Below, piece after piece: positions 47,661 to 56,565 of a DNA stretch of 64,000 bases. A model generated the notes under the pieces. That model was not told the origin of the DNA, ran no database searches, and was given only the letters and a program-made list of their open reading frames with translations. A program made the translations under genes and the position numbers. How positions within the stretch are numbered: the stretch's first letter is position 1; each line of letters starts with the position of its first letter. This DNA is from Ruania suaedae (GTDB lineage: Bacteria > Actinomycetota > Actinomycetes > Actinomycetales > Beutenbergiaceae): contig NZ_CP088018.1 of assembly GCF_021049265.1 (NCBI RefSeq), positions 1,488,001 through 1,552,000 on the forward strand. The letters are read 5' to 3'.

Positions 47661-48644
47661 ATGACCGATCGCCAGTCGCTGATGCTGCTCGACACCGCCT
47701 CGCTGTACTTCCGGGCGTACTTCGGGGTACCGGACTCCCTCACGGCGCCGGACGGGACCCCGGTCAACGCGGTGCGGGGCATGCTCGACTTCCTGACCCG
47801 CCTGATCGACCAGTACCGGCCCACCCACGTGGCGTGCTGCTGGGACAACGACTGGCGCCCGCAGTGGCGGGTGGATCTGGTGCCCACCTACAAGGCGCAC
47901 CGGGTGGTCGAGGAGGTGCCCGGGGACAGTGACGTCGAGGAGGTGCCCGATTCGCTCGCCGTGCAGGTCCCGGTCATCGCCGAGACGCTCGCCGCGCTCG
48001 GCATCGCGGTGGTCGGCGCCGACGGCTACGAGGCCGACGACGTGATCGGCACCCTCGCCACCGACGCCGGGATGCCGGTGGACGTGGTTACCGGGGACCG
48101 GGACCTGTTTCAGCTGGTCCGTGACGGGAGCCCGCAGGGTCCTGATCACCCGGTGCGGGTGCTCTACACCGCGCGGGGGGTCGGTCGCCACGAGGTGCTC
48201 ACCGAGGCCGCCGTGCAGGAGCGATACGGGGTCGCGGCCTCGCGGTACGCCGACTTCGCCACCCTGCGCGGCGACCCCTCCGACGGGTTGCCCGGCGTGA
48301 AGGGCGTGGGGGAGAAGACCGCCGCCTCCCTGCTGGCCACCTACGGCGACATCGCCGGGGTCCGGGCCGCCGCTGCCGACCCCGCCACGCCGCTGGCCGC
48401 CGGCATGCGCGCGAAGATCAACGCCGCCGCCGACTACCTCGACGTCGCCCCCCAGGTGGTGGCCGTGGCGCGGGAGATCGACTCGGTCGATCCCGCCGCG
48501 CTCGACCTGCGCCGCCCCGGCAGCGCCTCGGACCGCCCCGCGCCGGCGGATCCGGAGGCGCTGCGGGACCTGCAGCAACGGTGGGGCCTGGACTCCTCGG
48601 TCGAACGCCTGCTGGCGGTCCTGCAGGACCTCACACCACGGTGA
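47661..48644 (+). CDS. 5'-3' exonuclease (flap nuclease, Pol I-type)
   Basis: A 327-residue stand-alone homologue of the 5' nuclease domain of DNA polymerase I. The PIN-like core has LLDTASLYFRAYFG, CCWDNDWRPQWR and ADGYEADDVIGTLA. VVTGDRDLFQLV carries further metal-binding acids, and GLPGVKGVGEKTAASLL is the H3TH DNA-binding motif (about 211-227). ATG 47661 starts the conserved region. It probably removes primers or flaps during replication and repair. The last 14 bp overlap the convergent regulator. Confidence 0.92.
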   Translation: MTDRQSLMLLDTASLYFRAYFGVPDSLTAPDGTPVNAVRGMLDFLTRLIDQYRPTHVACCWDNDWRPQWRVDLVPTYKAHRVVEEVPGDSDVEEVPDSLAVQVPVIAETLAALGIAVVGADGYEADDVIGTLATDAGMPVDVVTGDRDLFQLVRDGSPQGPDHPVRVLYTARGVGRHEVLTEAAVQERYGVAASRYADFATLRGDPSDGLPGVKGVGEKTAASLLATYGDIAGVRAAAADPATPLAAGMRAKINAAADYLDVAPQVVAVAREIDSVDPAALDLRRPGSASDRPAPADPEALRDLQQRWGLDSSVERLLAVLQDLTPR

Positions 48645-49407
48645 CGTCGATCCCGGCTGCCTCCAGGGCCGACAGCACGGCCGGGTCGGCGCCCGCGTCG
48701 GTGATCACCGCATCGACGCGGGCCGCCGGCACGATGCGGGCGAAGGCCCGCCGGCCGAGCTTGGAGGAGTCGGCCACCACCACCACCCGGGCCGAGCGGG
48801 AGGCGAGCGCGGCGGCGATGGCGGCCTCGCCGTCGTCGTGCGCGCAGGCGCCGGCCTCGGCATCGAGACCGTTCACGCCCAGGAACAGGTTGTCGACCTC
48901 GACCTGGCCCAGCAGCAGGTCGGCGAGTGGGCCGGTGAGCTCGTAGCTCTGGGCCCGCACCACCCCGCCGGTCACGACCACCCGCAGATGGGACCGCACG
49001 GCCAGCTCACCGGCGATGTTGATCGCGTTGGTCACGACCGTGACCGGGGCGCCCTGCCGGAGCTCGGGATGGACCGCCAGTTCGCGGGCGACCTCGGTGG
49101 TGGTGGTGCCTCCGTTGATCGCCACCACCTGACCGGGGCGCACGAGCTGGGCGGCGGCCACCGCGATCCGCGCCTTCTGCCCGCTGTGGCGGGCTGCCTT
49201 GTAGCGCAGCGGGAGGTCACCCGAGGACGGCTGCATCCGCGCCCCGCCCCGGGTACGGACCACGAGCTGCTGGGCTGCGAGGGAATCAAGGTAGCGTCGA
49301 GCCGTCGCGGGCGAGACACTCAGTTCGGTGACGACGTCCTCGACCTGGACGTGCTCGCGCGCGACCACGAGGTCCAGCAGGGACGCCAGGCGATCGTCGC
49401 GATTCAC
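48631..49407 (-). CDS. DeoR family sugar-phosphate-responsive regulator
   Basis: A 258-residue repressor. The N-terminal winged HTH (about 15-60) includes LSVSPATARRYLDSLAAQQLVVRTRGGA, and the C-terminal ribose-isomerase-like sensor has INGGTTTTEVARELA, TGPLADLLLGQVEVDNLFLGVNG and VVVADSSKLGRRAFARI. GTG 49407 with GGAGGAG just upstream is better than TTG 49419, which lies next to that site. It is divergent from the SIS-ROK-PfkB-aldolase operon and most likely controls it, with a phosphosugar as inducer. Confidence 0.92.
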   Translation of the reverse strand: MNRDDRLASLLDLVVAREHVQVEDVVTELSVSPATARRYLDSLAAQQLVVRTRGGARMQPSSGDLPLRYKAARHSGQKARIAVAAAQLVRPGQVVAINGGTTTTEVARELAVHPELRQGAPVTVVTNAINIAGELAVRSHLRVVVTGGVVRAQSYELTGPLADLLLGQVEVDNLFLGVNGLDAEAGACAHDDGEAAIAAALASRSARVVVVADSSKLGRRAFARIVPAARVDAVITDAGADPAVLSALEAAGIDVTVV

Positions 49408-49436
49408 TCGCTCCTCCAAGGGTGATGTTTTCTGAT

Positions 49437-49472
49437 TGGTTGCAGGGTACTATGATCACAAAAGCGCAACCA
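49437..49472. promoter_or_regulatory. Inverted repeat flanking the sugar-operon promoter
   Basis: TGGTTGC (49437-49443) and GCAACCA (49466-49472) are perfect inverted copies separated by 22 nt. TATGAT (49451-49456), a good -10 element, lies between them. The wide-spaced arms flanking a core promoter in the divergent gap suit a DeoR-family operator. The whole segment is AT-rich for this genome. A start near 49463 would leave AAGGGG (49477-49482) as ribosome-binding site for GTG 49488. Confidence 0.6.
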
Positions 49473-49487
49473 CTGAAGGGGTACTCC

Positions 49488-50375
49488 GTGTCAGACGCAG
49501 CACCGCGGTCCCAGACCGCCGTCGAGGTGGCTTCCCAGCCGGATGTCTGGGAGTGGGCTATCGAGCACACCCGTGAGGCTGAGGGACTGCCCAGCCGGGG
49601 CGAGCGGGTGGCCGTGGTCGGATGCGGGACCTCCTGGTTCATGGCACAGTCCTACGCCGCGCTGCGTGAGGCCGCAGGCCACGGCGTCACGGATGCCTTC
49701 ACCGCCTCCGAGATGCCTGCAGCGCGCACCTACGACCGGCTGGTGGCGATCTCCCGGTCCGGAACCACCACCGAGATCGTGCAGCTGCTGGCCGCCACCA
49801 CGGTCCCCAGCGTGCTGCTCACCGCCGTCGGCTCCGGCCCTGCCGCGGCGCACGCCGGCCACGAGATCGTGCTCGACCGGGCCGATGAGTCCTCGGTGGT
49901 GCAGACGCGGTTCGCGAGCACCGCCCTGCTGGTGCTGCGCGCCAGCCTCGGCGAGGACCTCGCGCCGGTGGTCGCCGACGCGCGCGCGGCCCTGACCGCC
50001 CCGCTCGAGCAGACCTGGGTGGAGGCCGATCAGATCAGCTTCCTCGGCACGGGCTGGACGATCGGCCTGGCGCACGAGGCGGCGCTGAAGCTGCGCGAGT
50101 CCTCCCAGTCCTGGACCGAGTCCTACCCGGCGATGGAATACCGGCACGGCCCGATCTCGATCGCCCAGCCCGGCCGGGTGGTGTGGGTCTTCGGCCCCTC
50201 CCCGGACGGCCTGGCCGGCGATGTGCGTGCCACCGGTGCCGAGCTGGTCACCAGTGAGCTGGACCCGCTGGCCCATCTGGTGCTGCTGCACCGGCTGGCC
50301 GTCGCCCGGTCCGAGGCACGCGGTCTCGATCCCGACACCCCGCGGCACCTCTCGCGCGCCGTCATCCTCGACTGA
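49488..50375 (+). CDS. SIS domain sugar-phosphate isomerase/deaminase (AgaS-like)
   Basis: A 295-residue protein with two SIS domains. The first has VVGCGTSWFMAQSYAALRE and VAISRSGTTTEIVQLL, the second FLGTGWTIGLAHEAALKLRES and EYRHGPISI, similar to GlmS, FrlB and AgaS isomerase domains. There is no glutaminase domain. It may deaminate or isomerise an amino-sugar phosphate. GTG 49488 is used, with AAGGGG upstream. It heads an operon with a ROK kinase, a PfkB kinase and an aldolase; the exact substrate is not known. Confidence 0.87.
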   Translation: MSDAAPRSQTAVEVASQPDVWEWAIEHTREAEGLPSRGERVAVVGCGTSWFMAQSYAALREAAGHGVTDAFTASEMPAARTYDRLVAISRSGTTTEIVQLLAATTVPSVLLTAVGSGPAAAHAGHEIVLDRADESSVVQTRFASTALLVLRASLGEDLAPVVADARAALTAPLEQTWVEADQISFLGTGWTIGLAHEAALKLRESSQSWTESYPAMEYRHGPISIAQPGRVVWVFGPSPDGLAGDVRATGAELVTSELDPLAHLVLLHRLAVARSEARGLDPDTPRHLSRAVILD

Positions 50376-50391
50376 ACCGGTGGGGGAGGGA

Positions 50392-51273
50392 GTGAACCCG
50401 GCGAGGGCGCTGGGCATCGACATCGGTGGAACGACCATCAAGATCGGCAGGGTGGGCGCGGACGGCACCCTGACCGAGACCCGGACCGTACCCACACCGC
50501 GCGACCCGCACGCACTCGCCGACGTCGTCGCCGCCGAGGTCGATCGCACCCCGGAGCCGGTGATCGGCGTGGTCAACCCGGGAATCATCGACGAGCGCAC
50601 CGGGGTGGTGACCTTCGCCGCCAACCTGGGCTGGCGGGACCTGCCGCTGCAGGCCATCCTCGAACGCCGGCTCGGTCGCCGGGTGCTGCTCGGCCACGAC
50701 GTGCGCGCCGGTGCGCTGGCGGAGTCGCTGTGGGGCGCCGGAGCAGCCGGCGACATGCTGTTCATGCCCCTGGGCACCGGGATCGCCTCGGCCCTGGTGA
50801 TCGACGGCGTCGTCCGTGGCACCGGCTGGTCCGGAGAGGTCGGGCAGGTCCTGGTGCCCGATCCCGGCCGGCCCGGGGCGCGAATCCAGTTCGAGCAGAT
50901 CGCCTCGGCCTCGGCGCTCGCCGCCCGCTACGCGGCGATCACCGGCTCCGCGGACGTCAGCGCCGGTGCACGTGGCGTGCTGGAGCGCCTGAGCGCCGGT
51001 GACACCGCGGCGGCGGACGTGGTGCGCACCGCGATCGAGGTGCTCGCCGACCTGCTCGCCGACGCCGCCGGGCTGCTCGGCCCCACGCCGGTGGTCCTGG
51101 GAGGCGGCCTGGCCGAGGCCGGGGACGCCGTCCTGGAGCCGTTGCGGGCTGCGCTGGCCCAGCGTCTGCCTGCCGAGCTGCGCCCGCCACTGCGCGCTGC
51201 GGTGCTCGGCTCCTGGGCCGGGTGCCTCGGCGCCGGCGCACTCGCCCTGGAACTGCGACAGGAGCGCCGATGA
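50392..51273 (+). CDS. ROK family sugar kinase
   Basis: A 293-residue kinase of the ROK group. It has the phosphate loop GIDIGGTTIKIG, PGIIDERTGVV, the catalytic base in GHDVRAGALAE and LGTGIASALVIDG. The CxCGxxGCxE zinc motif common to ROK proteins is absent: the region reads GEVGQVLVPDPGRPG. GTG 50392 is used; GTG 50380 is also possible, and GGGGAGGG lies between them. It probably phosphorylates the sugar entering this cluster's pathway. Confidence 0.88.
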   Translation: MNPARALGIDIGGTTIKIGRVGADGTLTETRTVPTPRDPHALADVVAAEVDRTPEPVIGVVNPGIIDERTGVVTFAANLGWRDLPLQAILERRLGRRVLLGHDVRAGALAESLWGAGAAGDMLFMPLGTGIASALVIDGVVRGTGWSGEVGQVLVPDPGRPGARIQFEQIASASALAARYAAITGSADVSAGARGVLERLSAGDTAAADVVRTAIEVLADLLADAAGLLGPTPVVLGGGLAEAGDAVLEPLRAALAQRLPAELRPPLRAAVLGSWAGCLGAGALALELRQERR

Positions 51274-52199
51274 TCCGGACCGTGACGCCCAACCCGGCGC
51301 TGGACCTGACCTACCGGCTCGAGCGCCTGCGCATCGGCGAGGTCCACCGTGCCCAGGACGTGACCGAGACCCCGGGAGGGAAGGGCATCAACGTGGCCCG
51401 GGTGCTCGCCTCGCTCGGTCACGAGGTGCACTGCTGCGGCTTCCTCGGCGGGAGCACCGGTGAGCACCTCGAGCACCTGCTCAGCCGCACGCCCGTGCAC
51501 CAGGACTGGACCCTGGTGGCGGGGGAGACGCGCCGCACCGTGACCGTCGTGGACGAGGCCGGAGCGACGCTGATCAACGAGCCCGGGCCGCCGGTGAGCC
51601 GGCGGGACTGGGAACGACTCACGCGCACGGTGCAGGCACGCACCGGGGCGGGGGACGTCGTCGTGATCTCCGGCTCCGCCCCGCCCGGGACGGGCGCCGA
51701 CGACCTACCGGCGCTGGTACGGGCCCTGGTCGAGGCGGACGCGCGGGTGATCGCCGACACCTCCGGGCCGGCGCTGCTCGACGTCGCCGCCGCCGGGCCG
51801 GCCGTGCTCAAGCCGAACCATCTCGAGCTGCAGGCCGCGACCGGGATCGACGATCCCGTGGCCGGGGCCCAGGACCTGCTCGCCCGCGGCGCCGGGGCCG
51901 TGCTGGTCTCCCGCGGCGCCGACGGCGTGCTGCTGGTGACACCCGAGGGCGCCTGGCAGGCCCGCACCGAGCCGATCAAGGGCGGCAACCCCACCGGCGC
52001 CGGTGATGCGGCGGTGGCGGCGCTCGCCGCGGCCCTCGCCTCGGGCGCCGAGGGGGCGGGGCTCGCCGATCACCTTCCCGACGTGGTCGCGCTCTCGGCG
52101 GCCGCGGTCCTCATGCCCACGGCGGGTGCGGTCGATGCCGACTTCTATGCGCGGATGCGCCCCTCGATCCGGACGGAGCCCTTCCATGCCGCTAGCTGA
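51270..52199 (+). CDS. PfkB family hexose-phosphate kinase (FruK/LacC type)
   Basis: A 309-residue ribokinase-fold enzyme of the 1-phosphofructokinase/tagatose-6-phosphate kinase group. TPNPALDLTY opens the sequence, TPGGKGINVARVLASLG is the first PfkB signature (about 34-50), and GGNPTGAGDAAVA the second, with the catalytic Asp (about 239-251). It phosphorylates a ketohexose phosphate to the bisphosphate, which the next gene product would cleave. ATG 51270 overlaps the ROK stop; the end overlaps the aldolase start by 14 bp. Confidence 0.92.
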   Translation: MIRTVTPNPALDLTYRLERLRIGEVHRAQDVTETPGGKGINVARVLASLGHEVHCCGFLGGSTGEHLEHLLSRTPVHQDWTLVAGETRRTVTVVDEAGATLINEPGPPVSRRDWERLTRTVQARTGAGDVVVISGSAPPGTGADDLPALVRALVEADARVIADTSGPALLDVAAAGPAVLKPNHLELQAATGIDDPVAGAQDLLARGAGAVLVSRGADGVLLVTPEGAWQARTEPIKGGNPTGAGDAAVAALAAALASGAEGAGLADHLPDVVALSAAAVLMPTAGAVDADFYARMRPSIRTEPFHAAS

Positions 52200-53022
52200 T
52201 CTGACCGCCGTGGCTGCGCCCCTGCGCGCCGCACAGACCGGACTCGGTGCGTTCAACGTGGTCCACCTCGAGCACGGCGCCGCCTTCATGGCCGCCGCCG
52301 AGCGCGCCGGCCGGCCGGTGGTGCTGCAGGTGAGCCAGAACGCGGTGGCATTCCACGGCGCGCTCGCCCCGATCGCGACGGCGACCCTCGCCCTGGCCAG
52401 GGCCGCGTCCGTGGAGGTGGTGGTCCACCTGGACCACGCCGACGACGTCGCGCTCGTGCGCGAGGCGCTCGACCTGGGCTTCACCTCCGTCATGTACGAC
52501 GGGTCGAAGCTGCCCACCGAGCAGAATCTCGCCACCACCGCCGAGGTGGTCGCGATGGCACACGCGCGGGGCGTGTCCGTCGAGGCCGAGCTCGGGGAGG
52601 TGGGTGGCAAGAACGGCGTGCACGACCCCTCCGCACGCACCGATCCGGCCGACGCAGCCCGGTTCGTGGCCGAGACCGGAGTGGACCTGCTGGCGGTGGC
52701 GGTCGGCTCCTCGCACGCGATGACCACCCGCGGTGCCGTGCTGGACACCGAGCTCATCGCCCGGATCGCCGACGCCGTGGACGTGCCGCTGGTGCTGCAC
52801 GGCTCCTCCGGGGTGAGCGATGAGGGGATGCGGGCGGCGATCGAGGCGGGGATGACCAAGATCAACGTCTCCACCCACCTGAACAAGATCTTCACCGGCT
52901 CCGTGCGCGAGGCCCTCGCGGCGGACCCGGACCTGGTGGACTCCCGGAAGTGGTTCGCACCCGGCTTGGAGGCCATCTCGGCCGAGGTGGAGCGGCTGCT
53001 GCGCTGGTACGCGGGCTCTTAG
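52186..53022 (+). CDS. Class II ketose-bisphosphate aldolase (GatY/KbaY/Fba-like)
   Basis: A 278-residue zinc aldolase. The catalytic Asp83 and zinc ligand His84 are in HLDHADD; further ligands lie in EAELGEVGG, VGSSHAM and LHGSSGV. It is shorter than the housekeeping Fba and closer in length to the GatY/KbaY tagatose-bisphosphate aldolases. It ends the sugar operon and would give dihydroxyacetone phosphate and glyceraldehyde 3-phosphate. Its stop codon is part of the metH promoter hexamer. Confidence 0.9.
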   Translation: MPLADLTAVAAPLRAAQTGLGAFNVVHLEHGAAFMAAAERAGRPVVLQVSQNAVAFHGALAPIATATLALARAASVEVVVHLDHADDVALVREALDLGFTSVMYDGSKLPTEQNLATTAEVVAMAHARGVSVEAELGEVGGKNGVHDPSARTDPADAARFVAETGVDLLAVAVGSSHAMTTRGAVLDTELIARIADAVDVPLVLHGSSGVSDEGMRAAIEAGMTKINVSTHLNKIFTGSVREALAADPDLVDSRKWFAPGLEAISAEVERLLRWYAGS

Positions 53023-53025
53023 ACT
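53020..53025 (+). promoter_or_regulatory. -10 element of metH (leaderless type)
   Basis: TAGACT overlaps the aldolase stop codon and ends 6 nt before ATG 53032. There is no room for a cobalamin riboswitch. Confidence 0.6.
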
Positions 53026-53031
53026 TCTCCT

Positions 53032-56000
53032 ATGCGTCCACCCCGTTCCGCCGCCCTGCTCGAGACCATGCGCAACCGGGTGGTGGTCGCCGACGGCGCG
53101 ATGGGCACGATGATCCAGGACGCCGGGCTCACCCTGGAGGACTTCCAGGGCCTGGAGGGCTGCAACGAGATCCTCAACGTCACCCGGCCCGAGGTGATCG
53201 AGTCCCTGCACGCGGAGTTCTTCGCCGTCGGGGTCGACTGCGTGGAGACCAACACCTTCGGCGCCAACGCCTCCAACCTGGGTGACTACGACATCATCGA
53301 GCGCATCGGTGAGCTCGCCGAGGCCGGCGCCGCGATCGCGCGCCGCAGCGCCGAGAAGCACTCCACCCCCGACCACCCGCGTTGGGTGCTCGGCTCGATG
53401 GGCCCCGGCACCAAGCTGCCCAGCCTCGGGCACGTCACCTACGCCTCCCTCAAGGCCTCCTTCGCCGAGCAGGCCGCGGGCCTGATCCGCGGCGGCGCCG
53501 ACGCGCTGCTGGTGGAGACCAGCCAGGACCTGCTGCAGACCAAGGCTGCGATCAACGCCTGCAAGCAGGCCCAGGCCGAGACCGGCCTGGAGGTGCCGAT
53601 CTTCGCCCAGGTCACGGTGGAGACCACCGGCACGATGCTGATGGGCTCCGAGATCGGCGCCGCCCTGACCACCCTGAGCGCGCTCGGCATCGACGCCATC
53701 GGCCTCAACTGCGCCACCGGCCCGGCGGAGATGAGCGAGCACCTGCGCCACCTGTCCAAGCACTCCCCGGTGCCGATCACCTGCATGCCCAACGCCGGGC
53801 TGCCGGTGCTGGGCACCCACGGCGCCGAATACCCGCTCACCCCGGCCGAGCTCGCCGCCGCGCACGAGCAGTTCGTGGGCGAGTTCGGGCTCAACCTGGT
53901 CGGTGGATGCTGCGGTACGACACCCGAGCACCTGCGGGCGGTGGTGGACAAGGTCCGGGGGAGGGCCGTCGTCGCCCGGGAGCCCGAGCCCACCCACGGG
54001 GTGGCGAGCCTGTACGCCCACACCGACTTCGACCAGGACGCGGCGTTCCTGGCCATCGGCGAGCGCACCAACGCCAACGGCTCCAAGGCCTTCCGGGAGG
54101 CGATGCTGGCCGAGAACTGGGACGAGTGCGTCCAGATCGCCCGGGCCCAGACCCGCGACGGCGCCCACCTGCTGGATGTGTGCGTGGACTACGTGGGCCG
54201 CGACGGCGTGGCCGATGTCACCAGCGTGGTCTCCCGGCTCGCGAGCGCCTCCACGCTGCCGCTGGTGATCGACTCCACCGAGCCCGCGGTGATCGGTGCC
54301 GGGCTTGCGCTCGTGGGCGGGCGCGCGGTGGTGAACTCGGTCAACTTCGAGGACGGTGACGGCCCGGACTCCCGGTACGCGAAGATCATGCCGCACGTGA
54401 TCGAGCACGGCGCGGCCGTGGTGGCCCTGACCATCGACGAAGAGGGGCAGGCGCGCACCGCCGAGCACAAGGTGGCGATCGCCTCCCGTCTCATCGAGGA
54501 TCTCACCGGCCGCTGGGGAATGGCGGTGGAGGACATCATCGTCGACACCCTCACCTTCCCGATCGCGACCGGTCAGGAGGAGACCCGACGGGACGCGATC
54601 GAGACGATCGAGGCTATCCGTGAGCTCAAGCGCCGCTACCCGGCGGTGCACACCACCCTGGGTGTCTCCAACATCTCCTTCGGGCTCAACCCGGCCGCCC
54701 GGGTGGTGCTGAACTCGGTGTTCCTGCACGCCGCCGTCGAGGCCGGGCTGGACTCGGCGATCGTGCACGCCGCGAAGATCCTGCCGCTGGCGCAGATCCC
54801 CGAGGAGCAGCGTCAGGCCGCCGAGGACCTGGTGTGGGACCGGCGGGCCTACGACGGTGACCAGCTCACCCATGACCCGCTCGCGCACCTGCTGGACGTC
54901 TTCTCCGGGGTGGACTCGGCGGCGCTGAAGGACGCCCGCGCCGCCGAGCTCGCCGCGCTGCCGCTGGACGAACGCCTCGCCCGCCGCATCATCGACGGCG
55001 AGATGAAGGGGTTGCACGACGATCTCGACGCCGCGCTGGCTGAGGGCTGGAAGGCCCTCGACATCGTCAACGACCAGCTGCTCGCCGGGATGAAGGTGGT
55101 CGGTGAGCGGTTCGGCGCCGGGGAGATGCAGCTGCCGTTCGTGCTGACCTCCGCCGAGACGATGAAGACGGCGGTGGCCCATCTCGAACCCCACATGGAG
55201 AAGGTCGAAGAGGGCGGGGGGAAGGGCACCATCGTGCTCGGCACCGTGCGCGGGGATGTGCACGACATCGGCAAGAACCTCGTGGACATCATCCTCACCA
55301 ACAACGGCTACACGGTGGTCAACATCGGCATCAAGCAGCCGGTGTCGGCGTTCATCGAGGCCGCGCAGGAGCACCGGGCCGACGTGATCGGCATGAGCGG
55401 GCTGCTGGTGAAGTCGACCGTGGTGATGAAGGAGAACCTGGAGGAGCTCAACACCCGGGGGCTCGCCGACCAGTACCCGGTGCTGCTCGGCGGCGCGGCG
55501 CTGACCCGGGTGTACGTCGAGGACGACCTGGACGAGGTCTACGACGGCGAGGTGCGCTACGCCCGCGACGCCTTCGAGGGGCTGCGCCTGATGGAGCCGC
55601 TGGTGCGGGTGGCCCGGGGAGAGGGAGCGGACGCCGTCGGGCTGCCGGCGCTGAAGAAGCGCCGCCACGCCCAGGTGACCGTGGACGAGACCCCGGCCGA
55701 GGACCTGCCCGAGCGTTCGGACGTGGCCACCGACAACCCGGTGCCCACACCGCCGTTCTGGGGGACCCGCATCGTCAAGGGCATCGCCCTGGCCGAGTAC
55801 TCCTCATTCCTGGACGAGCGGGCCACGTTCATGGGCCAGTGGGGCCTCAAGCCCGGGCGCGGGGTGGGCGGTGCGACCTACGAGGAGCTGGTCGAGACCG
55901 AGGGCCGGCCGCGGTTGCGGGACTGGCTGGCGCGCATCCGTGCCGAGGACATGCTGGTGCCGTCGGTGGTCTACGGCTACTTCCCGGTGGTCGCCGAGGG

Positions 56001-56562
56001 CGACGATGTGGTGCTGCTGCACCACGAGGGCCCCGACGGCGGTAGCGGTGGGGAGCCGGGCACCGAACGGATGCGCTTCAGCTTCCCCCGGCAACGGCGC
56101 GACCGGCACCTGTGCCTGGCCGACTTCGTGCGGCCGCGTGAATCCGGTGAGACCGACGTGCTCGGGGTGCAGCTGGTGACCGTGGGCTCCGGGGTGGCCG
56201 AGCACACCGCGCGGCTGTTCGAGGCCAACGCCTACCGCGAGTACCTGGAACTGCACGGCCTCTCGGTCCAGCTGACCGAGGCGCTCGCGGAGTACTGGCA
56301 CGCCCGGGTGCGCGCCGAGCTCGGGTTCGCCGGCGAGGATCCGGCCGACCTGGAGGGCATGTTCAAGGTCGACTACCGGGGCGCGCGGTACTCCTTCGGC
56401 TACCCGGCCTGCCCGGACCTGGAGGACCGGGCCAAGATCATCGAGCTGCTGCGCCCGGAGCGGATCGGGGTGAGCCTGAGCGAGGAGCTGCAGCTGCACC
56501 CGGAGCAGTCCACCGATGCGGTGGTCTTCCACCACCCGGAGGCGAAGTACTTCTCGGTGTGA
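53032..56562 (+). CDS. metH: Cobalamin-dependent methionine synthase
   Basis: A 1176-residue enzyme that methylates homocysteine from methyltetrahydrofolate through cobalamin. The four domains are in order: homocysteine-binding with zinc cysteines (Cys227 in GLNCATG; Cys pair near 293-294 in GGCCGTT); folate-binding (FLAIGERTNANGSKAF, about 341-356); cobalamin-binding with the axial His744 in GDVHDIGKN; and the SAM-binding reactivation domain (about 850-1176, with VVYGYFPV). The length is close to E. coli MetH. All key residues are present, so it should be functional. Confidence 0.97.
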   Translation: MRPPRSAALLETMRNRVVVADGAMGTMIQDAGLTLEDFQGLEGCNEILNVTRPEVIESLHAEFFAVGVDCVETNTFGANASNLGDYDIIERIGELAEAGAAIARRSAEKHSTPDHPRWVLGSMGPGTKLPSLGHVTYASLKASFAEQAAGLIRGGADALLVETSQDLLQTKAAINACKQAQAETGLEVPIFAQVTVETTGTMLMGSEIGAALTTLSALGIDAIGLNCATGPAEMSEHLRHLSKHSPVPITCMPNAGLPVLGTHGAEYPLTPAELAAAHEQFVGEFGLNLVGGCCGTTPEHLRAVVDKVRGRAVVAREPEPTHGVASLYAHTDFDQDAAFLAIGERTNANGSKAFREAMLAENWDECVQIARAQTRDGAHLLDVCVDYVGRDGVADVTSVVSRLASASTLPLVIDSTEPAVIGAGLALVGGRAVVNSVNFEDGDGPDSRYAKIMPHVIEHGAAVVALTIDEEGQARTAEHKVAIASRLIEDLTGRWGMAVEDIIVDTLTFPIATGQEETRRDAIETIEAIRELKRRYPAVHTTLGVSNISFGLNPAARVVLNSVFLHAAVEAGLDSAIVHAAKILPLAQIPEEQRQAAEDLVWDRRAYDGDQLTHDPLAHLLDVFSGVDSAALKDARAAELAALPLDERLARRIIDGEMKGLHDDLDAALAEGWKALDIVNDQLLAGMKVVGERFGAGEMQLPFVLTSAETMKTAVAHLEPHMEKVEEGGGKGTIVLGTVRGDVHDIGKNLVDIILTNNGYTVVNIGIKQPVSAFIEAAQEHRADVIGMSGLLVKSTVVMKENLEELNTRGLADQYPVLLGGAALTRVYVEDDLDEVYDGEVRYARDAFEGLRLMEPLVRVARGEGADAVGLPALKKRRHAQVTVDETPAEDLPERSDVATDNPVPTPPFWGTRIVKGIALAEYSSFLDERATFMGQWGLKPGRGVGGATYEELVETEGRPRLRDWLARIRAEDMLVPSVVYGYFPVVAEGDDVVLLHHEGPDGGSGGEPGTERMRFSFPRQRRDRHLCLADFVRPRESGETDVLGVQLVTVGSGVAEHTARLFEANAYREYLELHGLSVQLTEALAEYWHARVRAELGFAGEDPADLEGMFKVDYRGARYSFGYPACPDLEDRAKIIELLRPERIGVSLSEELQLHPEQSTDAVVFHHPEAKYFSV

Positions 56563-56565
56563 GGC

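Noticed and set aside
53020-53031. Cobalamin riboswitch in front of metH
   Set aside because: Only nine bases separate the aldolase stop from the metH ATG, and the promoter appears leaderless.
52192-55668. A 1158-codon open frame on the minus strand across the aldolase and metH
   Set aside because: It is antisense to two clear genes, and its translation is His/Gly/Leu/Arg-rich with no domain, as expected from third-position GC bias.
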